NCBI RefSeq assembly: GCF_000702505.1
Contig: NZ_JNIM01000001.1
Location: 1,922,001 to 1,986,000 of the forward strand
Length of the DNA: 64,000 nucleotides
Direction of reading: 5' to 3'
Origin: Thermogemmatispora carboxidivorans
GTDB taxonomy: Bacteria > Chloroflexota > Ktedonobacteria > Ktedonobacterales > Ktedonobacteraceae
Below the pieces are notes generated by a model. The model was not told the origin of the DNA. It made no database searches and was given only the letters and a program-made list of their open reading frames with translations. Every line of letters starts with the position of its first letter. Within the stretch, counting starts at the first letter, position 1. Of this stretch, positions 59,358 through 64,000 are shown piece by piece. Made by a program: the position numbers and the translations under genes.

Positions 59358-61622
59358 CTATTGAAGCGAGACGTCGTCTACGTAGACGTTCCCCTGCAAG
59401 TACCAACCATGCACATAGATAGTGACGGTGGTTGTTGAGGCGCCCGTAGTGAAGGAAACGGAAAGCAGCGTATAGCTACTGCTGCTGGTCCAGTTGCTCG
59501 CTCCCCCGCTGATGCCCAGGTAGGCATAGGGGCCATTCACATAAGCCTTCAGCGTATACGTATGGTTCGGCTGAACGCTGATTGTCTGGGTGCACTGACC
59601 GGTCGTCGAACTGGTTGGAGCCAGTCGCAGAGCGTAAGAGCCGCTATGAACAGGTGAGGAAACGACCGAACTGCCAGCATCGCAGGTCCAGGGTGCCAGT
59701 GAGCCGCTCTCGAAGCCAGGGTTTGCGACCAGATTCCCGCTGGCTGGGGGAGAGGTCGGGGTCGGGCTGGGAGTAGGGGTAGCCGTTGGCGCAGAGGTGG
59801 GTGTCGGTGTTGGCGTAGGCGTACTGGTCGGCTTGGGAGTCGCGGTCGCGGTCGGCGCTGGTGTGGGTGTTGGCGTCGGACCAGGGTTCGGGCTGCCCCC
59901 TAAACCATTGACGATGGCATTCAGCAATGTATCGGCGGAGTCCTCGTCTTCCAGGGAGAACATCATGGCGCCAGCCAGGCCCTTGTTTTTGAGATAAGTC
60001 GTTTTCGCGGCAATCGACTGCGGCGTGTCGCCTGTGTAAAAATTGGTGCCGTCGTAGATCCAGGAAGCCTGAGTCGTCGGATCGAAGAAGTTCACACTCG
60101 CGTTGCTGGTCAGACCGGCGGCGGCCAGCTCCTTGTAGAAGGCGATACCTGGGGTCTGGCTGTAGGAGAAGGATGGTGAAGCGCCGGTAGCGGACTGGTA
60201 GAGGCCATGCGTGCTGCCGGCGGCTACGCCTGTCCAGCCGCGGTAGTAGAAGGGGAAACCCATCACCAGTTTGCTGGCAGGGAAGCCACCAGGAATACTG
60301 TAGGCCGAGAGACCGCTTATCCAGGCCTGAATGGAGGTATCAATACTATACTTGGCCTGGCCGGGAGGGATAGAGGCCGAAGGATCTTGTGGGGAGGTAT
60401 AGAGCGGGTCCTGGAAATTCGTTGGGCCGCTGCTTTCCCAGGCGCCGTGCATATCGTAGGTCATGACATCGGCGTAATCCAGATAATTCCCGATCTGATC
60501 GGTCTGGATCTGCATGATCTTATCCTGTCCCGAAGGAACAGCCGCGGTCAGCATAAAATGCTTGCCGATGCTTGCCCCATAGGCATCAAGCTCGCTACGG
60601 AACTCCTGGAGCAGGAGCGTGAAATTCGCTTTGTCCTGGGGGCCATAGTGGTTGCCGACATGCCCGAGGACGCCGGGATATTCCCAGTCAATATCGAAGC
60701 CGTCGAAGATTCCAGCAGCGGCAGCAGGGCCGCCCGATGGGTCACCGCCAATGCCGGTGGGCAGATTGCCCTTGATGAACATGTTGATGCAGGAGCTAAC
60801 GAACTTCTGGCGCGAGGAGGCCGTTGCAGCCACATCGGAGAAGTACTTCGAATAGGTCCAGCCTCCGATGGAAAGCAAGATCTTCAAGTTGGGATATTTG
60901 GCCTTCAGCTCGCGGAGCTGATTGAAGTTGCCCTTAATCGGCTGGCTGTAGGAGTCCGAGCTGCCGTCGACGGAGTTCGTGCTGCTATAGCTCTTCTGAT
61001 AGTCGGCAAAAGCATCGCCTGCCCCATCTCCGGCATTGGGGTTGTTCTCATTGCTGGAGTCAGAGGCCTTGATCGCCTCGAAGCAGGTCAGGTTTGTGGG
61101 GTCGATGTTCTCGAAAGCATAGATAATCGTGGTAAGACGCGAGGCGGCTCCCGATGTATCAACGGTCGAGGGATAGTAAGCATTCCCGTAGATGCTCCAC
61201 TGGTCAAAGTAGGCGATTTTCTGGTAGCTTGGAGCACTGGCCGCCTGGGTGGAAGCCGTAATCGGAGCGCTCGATGCCGAGGTGTTACCGTCCTTGTCGT
61301 AAGCCTGAACAGTGAAGGTGTAGCTCGTCGAGGGTAGCAGCGAGCTGATCGTCACTGCCGTCCCCATCGAGGTGGCAACGATGTTACTGCCGTTATAGAC
61401 GTAGTAGGCCGGTACATCACCAGTGCCGGAGTTGTCAGTTGAAGGCGACCAGGACAGGGTAATCGATTGCGCTCCGGTAGCAACCACATGGACATTGGTC
61501 GGTGTAGTAATCGCTGTGGCACCCCGTACCTGGAGCGGGTGGGTGTAGAGTAGAGCGGCCAGGCCCGAGCAGAGTAGAGCCACCGCTATTCCAAGCTTGA
61601 AGAGTCTTTCCTGTCGTCTCAT
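59358..61622 (-). CDS. Secreted multidomain GH18 chitinase (FN3-GH18-PT linker-CBM)
   Basis: The 754-residue protein has a signal peptide (LGIAVALLCSGLAALLYT), an FN3 domain (~40-128), and a GH18 barrel (~133-595) with KILLSIGGWTYSKYF, the catalytic DxxDxDxE in FDGFDIDWEYPG, and DVMTYDMHG. A Pro/Thr linker of ~55 residues precedes a C-terminal jelly-roll module (~622-754; NLVANPGFESGSLAPWTC start) like CBM4/9-type modules. The enzyme hydrolyses chitin. It and the smaller chitinase form a tandem pair with different domain sets on the same strand, 140 nt apart. Confidence 0.92.
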   Translation of the reverse strand: MRRQERLFKLGIAVALLCSGLAALLYTHPLQVRGATAITTPTNVHVVATGAQSITLSWSPSTDNSGTGDVPAYYVYNGSNIVATSMGTAVTISSLLPSTSYTFTVQAYDKDGNTSASSAPITASTQAASAPSYQKIAYFDQWSIYGNAYYPSTVDTSGAASRLTTIIYAFENIDPTNLTCFEAIKASDSSNENNPNAGDGAGDAFADYQKSYSSTNSVDGSSDSYSQPIKGNFNQLRELKAKYPNLKILLSIGGWTYSKYFSDVAATASSRQKFVSSCINMFIKGNLPTGIGGDPSGGPAAAAGIFDGFDIDWEYPGVLGHVGNHYGPQDKANFTLLLQEFRSELDAYGASIGKHFMLTAAVPSGQDKIMQIQTDQIGNYLDYADVMTYDMHGAWESSGPTNFQDPLYTSPQDPSASIPPGQAKYSIDTSIQAWISGLSAYSIPGGFPASKLVMGFPFYYRGWTGVAAGSTHGLYQSATGASPSFSYSQTPGIAFYKELAAAGLTSNASVNFFDPTTQASWIYDGTNFYTGDTPQSIAAKTTYLKNKGLAGAMMFSLEDEDSADTLLNAIVNGLGGSPNPGPTPTPTPAPTATATPKPTSTPTPTPTPTSAPTATPTPSPTPTSPPASGNLVANPGFESGSLAPWTCDAGSSVVSSPVHSGSYALRLAPTSSTTGQCTQTISVQPNHTYTLKAYVNGPYAYLGISGGASNWTSSSSYTLLSVSFTTGASTTTVTIYVHGWYLQGNVYVDDVSLQ

Positions 61623-62017
61623 GGTTTCTCCTTGCTAACATTCCTTGCTAGCAGTTTCGGCTGTGAGATCCTGACAAAGGCGCGCGGCAGCCGACCCACC
61701 GCGCGCTGAGCGTCGAATATGCTGGTCGAGGTAGGGCTGGACACGCTGCCTGCAAGCGAGCAGCGCAGCCCGCTGGCCACTCTCTCCTCCTTTCTCCTTT
61801 TCTCAGACTCAGGGAGAGCAGTGCCTGCCTTCTGCCTATGAAGGCCCGGGCAAATCTCTCGCAGTGTTCAGGCGCTCTTTCGGCGGAAGCAGCTGAGACC
61901 TTGTCTTCCATCACTGATATCTCCACGTCGCTTGTCGACAGAGAGGCAAGACTGCTACCTGGTATGAAGAGGTCCCGGCAGGCCCCAGAAGCCGGTTGAT
62001 CTCCTCTCCTTTTATCG
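61623..62017 (-). other. Long leader region upstream of the tandem chitinase genes
   Basis: About 400 nt lie between the promoter at 62018 and the chitinase start. Open frames here have no family features, and I see no known riboswitch pattern. The leader could hold regulatory structure. Confidence 0.35.
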
Positions 62018-62046
62018 AGTGTACCCATTCATGGTGTATATGTCAA
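62018..62046 (-). promoter_or_regulatory. Sigma70 promoter of the chitinase genes
   Basis: On the minus strand TTGACA, 17 nt, TACACT, in an AT-rich segment. Confidence 0.7.
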
Positions 62047-62096
62047 GATGTATAGACCAGATAGGTTGGAGGGGAAGGGCGTAGCGGAGTGAAGAG

Positions 62097-63341
62097 TTAG
62101 CGTGTTGAAGGGGCTGTCTCTTGGGGGATGGAGGCGGGGTGAGGAGCTTGGAGGCGGCTAACGCGCAGCAAGGCGACGAGCAAATCGCCGACGGCGGGCA
62201 AAGGATCGGTCAAAGAAAAGACAGAGAAGGTTGTGGGGCCGAGCAGTGAGCGGAGGTAAGCGAGAGGGCTGGTGAGGCCGGCGCGTATCTCCTGGATGCC
62301 GGCGGGCAGGTCGGTCAAAAGGCGCAGCCAGCGGACGCCATAGCGGGTAGGGCCGGGAGGGGGGGGGGTCTGACCGGTGGCCTGGCAATACTGCAGATAG
62401 GGCAGGTCGAGGCCGCAAGCCACGCAGAGCGTGTGCCAGCCCCAGGGGCGCAGATTGATATCGAGCAGCTTATAGAGGCCATCGCGAGGATCGAGCTTAA
62501 ACTCGACCTCGACCATGCCACTTGTGCCCATGAAGTGGAGCAGCTTCTCGGCCAGAGGGTAGAGAGCTGGGACCTCGACGGCCTCGACAAAGCTAGAGCC
62601 GAGGCCATAGTCGATGGGATATTGCCGCCGGCGGCGGGCGGTCAACGCATAGAGGAGCTGGCCGTCCTCACAGAAAGCGCCCAGCGAATATTGAAACTGG
62701 CCTCCACCGGGGATAAGCTCCTGAAGCAAGATCTCATCGGTATCCAGGACTGTGCGGGCCTGGCGGTAGGCGCTAAGCAGCTCGGCGTAGTTCCTGGCTT
62801 CCAGAGCCTTCAGGCGCAACGTATACTGCAGATGGACCGAGATGGCCGGCTTCACGATCACAGGAAACTGGAGATCGAGGCTGGCGAGGGCCTGCTCATC
62901 GGCGGGATACCAGGTACGTGGGGCGGGGATAGCCAGTTTCTGGGCCATGCGATAAGTCAGGCGTTTATCGAGGGCCCAGCGAGCCACCTCCCAGGGAGGC
63001 GTGGTGAGCCGGTAAAGGCCAGCCAGTTCCGTATAGTGGCGGCTGATCAGCTCGACGGCCTCATCCTGCATCGGGAAGAGGACCGCACCCTGCAGGTTGC
63101 TGGCGGGGCCAGACGAGAGCAAGAATGTCAGCAGTGCCTCATCGCCGAGGGAGCCGGACCAGCGAATGCGCTGGCGCGTATAGCGTGAGAACCAGGCTGA
63201 GCGCGGTACGGCATCGAGCACCGTGCACGCGATGCCCCAGCGGCCCAAGCGGCGAGCAACTCCCAGAGCTTTGAAATCGCTTCCCAGGATCAAGGCAGGG
63301 GGGAGCCTCTTCTCTCCCCCCTCAACAGATCTACCAGGCAT
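62097..63341 (-). CDS. ATP-grasp carboxylate-amine ligase-like protein
   Basis: A 414-residue ATP-grasp protein: N-terminal preATP-grasp strand ALILGSDFKALGVARRLGRWGI, ATP-binding segment FPVIVKPAISVHLQYTLRLK, DEILLQELIPGGGQFQYSLGAFCEDG, and the Mg site VEVEFKLDPRDGLYKLLDINLRPWGWHTL (E...N). It resembles ATP-grasp proteins found with exopolysaccharide and capsule loci that form an amide or ester on a sugar or amino acid. The C-terminal ~80 residues are specific to this subgroup. Substrate unknown. It is transcribed next to the flavoprotein gene, 68 nt downstream of it. Confidence 0.8.
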   Translation of the reverse strand: MPGRSVEGGEKRLPPALILGSDFKALGVARRLGRWGIACTVLDAVPRSAWFSRYTRQRIRWSGSLGDEALLTFLLSSGPASNLQGAVLFPMQDEAVELISRHYTELAGLYRLTTPPWEVARWALDKRLTYRMAQKLAIPAPRTWYPADEQALASLDLQFPVIVKPAISVHLQYTLRLKALEARNYAELLSAYRQARTVLDTDEILLQELIPGGGQFQYSLGAFCEDGQLLYALTARRRRQYPIDYGLGSSFVEAVEVPALYPLAEKLLHFMGTSGMVEVEFKLDPRDGLYKLLDINLRPWGWHTLCVACGLDLPYLQYCQATGQTPPPPGPTRYGVRWLRLLTDLPAGIQEIRAGLTSPLAYLRSLLGPTTFSVFSLTDPLPAVGDLLVALLRVSRLQAPHPASIPQETAPSTR

Positions 63342-63409
63342 CAGCGTACCTACCGACCTAGAATAGCGCGTCGACCAGCTTCAAAAACAGGCAAGGTGCT
63401 AAGCCGAAG

Positions 63410-64000
63410 CTAGACGAAGCGGCGGTCGCGCTGGACGCAGCGCAAGATCTGGCGAGCGGGAATTTTCGCCCCGGCCACGAAGCGGCAAATCGGCCCGAAG
63501 CTGTGGTTAGCCAGCGCGCCAGCAAAGTGGAGGCGGGGGACCGACGACTCGAACCACTCATTGAGCACCGGATAGCCATCCCGTGCCAGAATCTGCGTCC
63601 GCAGCGCCTCGTCAAGGTAAGTCAGCTTATGGATATTCGGACGATAGCCAGTCCCCAAGAACAGGTGATCGACCAGGCGTGTCCTTCCGTCACTCAGCGT
63701 CAGCTCCAGGCGCTCGCCGCGGGGAACGGCCTTCACGACCTCTGCCGTATCTGTGACACGGACATGGCCCTCTACCCGTGGGCGCAGCCACTCTGCTCCT
63801 GCTGGCCGGACCGCGCGACGGTCGAGAGCATAGCGCGTCTTCTCTGGGAAGAGGCGGAAGATCAGTGGCGAGGCGACCAGCCAGTTGAGGCCCGGGGGCC
63901 CGACATCGCTGGGGGGATAGAAGATGCGGCGAGCGGGACCAGTGCGGTGGTAGAGCGCGCGGTTAATCCAGATCACGGGACCGCGAGCGATCAGCTCCAC
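63410..64000 (-). CDS. FAD/NAD(P)-dependent oxidoreductase, C-terminal part (cut by right edge)
   Basis: The last 196 residues of a flavin monooxygenase-like protein. Visible are a beta-rich segment (VEGHVRVTDTAEVVKAVPRGERLELTLSDGR), the conserved LVDHLFLGTGYRPNIHKL motif and the C-terminal FAD-binding PRLHFAGALANHSFGPICRFVAG. The N-terminal GxGxxG domain lies outside the window. It probably oxidises a small molecule together with the neighbouring ATP-grasp enzyme; inference only. Confidence 0.78.
   Translation of the reverse strand: MELIARGPVIWINRALYHRTGPARRIFYPPSDVGPPGLNWLVASPLIFRLFPEKTRYALDRRAVRPAGAEWLRPRVEGHVRVTDTAEVVKAVPRGERLELTLSDGRTRLVDHLFLGTGYRPNIHKLTYLDEALRTQILARDGYPVLNEWFESSVPRLHFAGALANHSFGPICRFVAGAKIPARQILRCVQRDRRFV

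Noticed and set aside
59218..59406. An N-terminal extension of the smaller chitinase
   Set aside because: It overlaps the neighbouring chitinase gene and would hide the signal peptide; the ATG at 59217 has a strong ribosome binding site.
61648..62028. A 126-codon frame in the chitinase leader
   Set aside because: It begins at the promoter -10 region with no room for a leader and has no recognisable domain; more likely a chance frame in a GC-rich leader.

Overview
The window comes from a GC-rich bacterium with ordinary sigma70-type promoters. Its gene set is most like Chloroflexota of the class Ktedonobacteria (Thermogemmatispora-like): two exopolysaccharide loci, PT-linker chitinases, a Ro60-type RNP locus and scattered two- to five-gene operons. 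No rRNA or housekeeping marker is present, so this placement is an inference of moderate confidence. No CRISPR array, IS element, phage or canonical tRNA gene was seen.

Layout. 1-14015 (all minus strand) is a complete exopolysaccharide locus: flippase (cut by the left edge), an unusual C5-epimerase-like/GT4 fusion, Wzy-type polymerase, Wzz-kinase, priming phosphoglycosyltransferase, GT4, and a nucleotide-sugar dehydrogenase, oxidoreductase and aminotransferase trio that fits synthesis of a 3-amino-uronic acid. 14875-19208 holds an orphan winged-helix protein, a LarA-type protein, a HTH-GAF regulator and an SDR.

19257-24166 is the most striking region. On the minus strand it encodes, in transcription order, a 73-residue predicted ubiquitin-like protein ending in Gly, four tandem structured RNAs that look like bacterial Y RNAs (two with tRNA-like modules), a terminator, a TROVE-vWA (Ro60-like) protein, an unknown protein, and an E1-like ThiF protein translationally coupled to it. 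I read this as a candidate Ro60/Y-RNA particle linked to a prokaryotic ubiquitin-like activation system.

24251-27716 carries a manganese transporter with a strong promoter and operator-like palindrome, a universal stress protein and a DtxR/MntR-type regulator. 28539-32379 has a GH1 beta-glucosidase and a self-regulated LacI repressor with two perfect operators. 32457-37590 is a complete branched-chain amino-acid-type ABC importer. 38017-39540 is cobS-cobU. 39619-43283 has two MFS carriers and a half-length Na+/H+ antiporter preceded by a fluoride (crcB-type) riboswitch with an overlapping terminator. 43401-47054 has a dienelactone hydrolase, a GCS-like ligase and an MFS carrier.

47116-57778 is a second polysaccharide locus (CapA, priming transferase, GT4, GT2, Wzy, a tiny membrane protein, separate kinase and Wzz proteins, acetyltransferase, PIG-L deacetylase). 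57898-61622 holds two secreted GH18 chitinases. 62097-64000 holds an ATP-grasp ligase and the C-terminal part of a flavin-dependent oxidoreductase. The two polysaccharide loci probably make distinct surface polymers; the chitinases and GH1 enzyme point to a saprophytic lifestyle.
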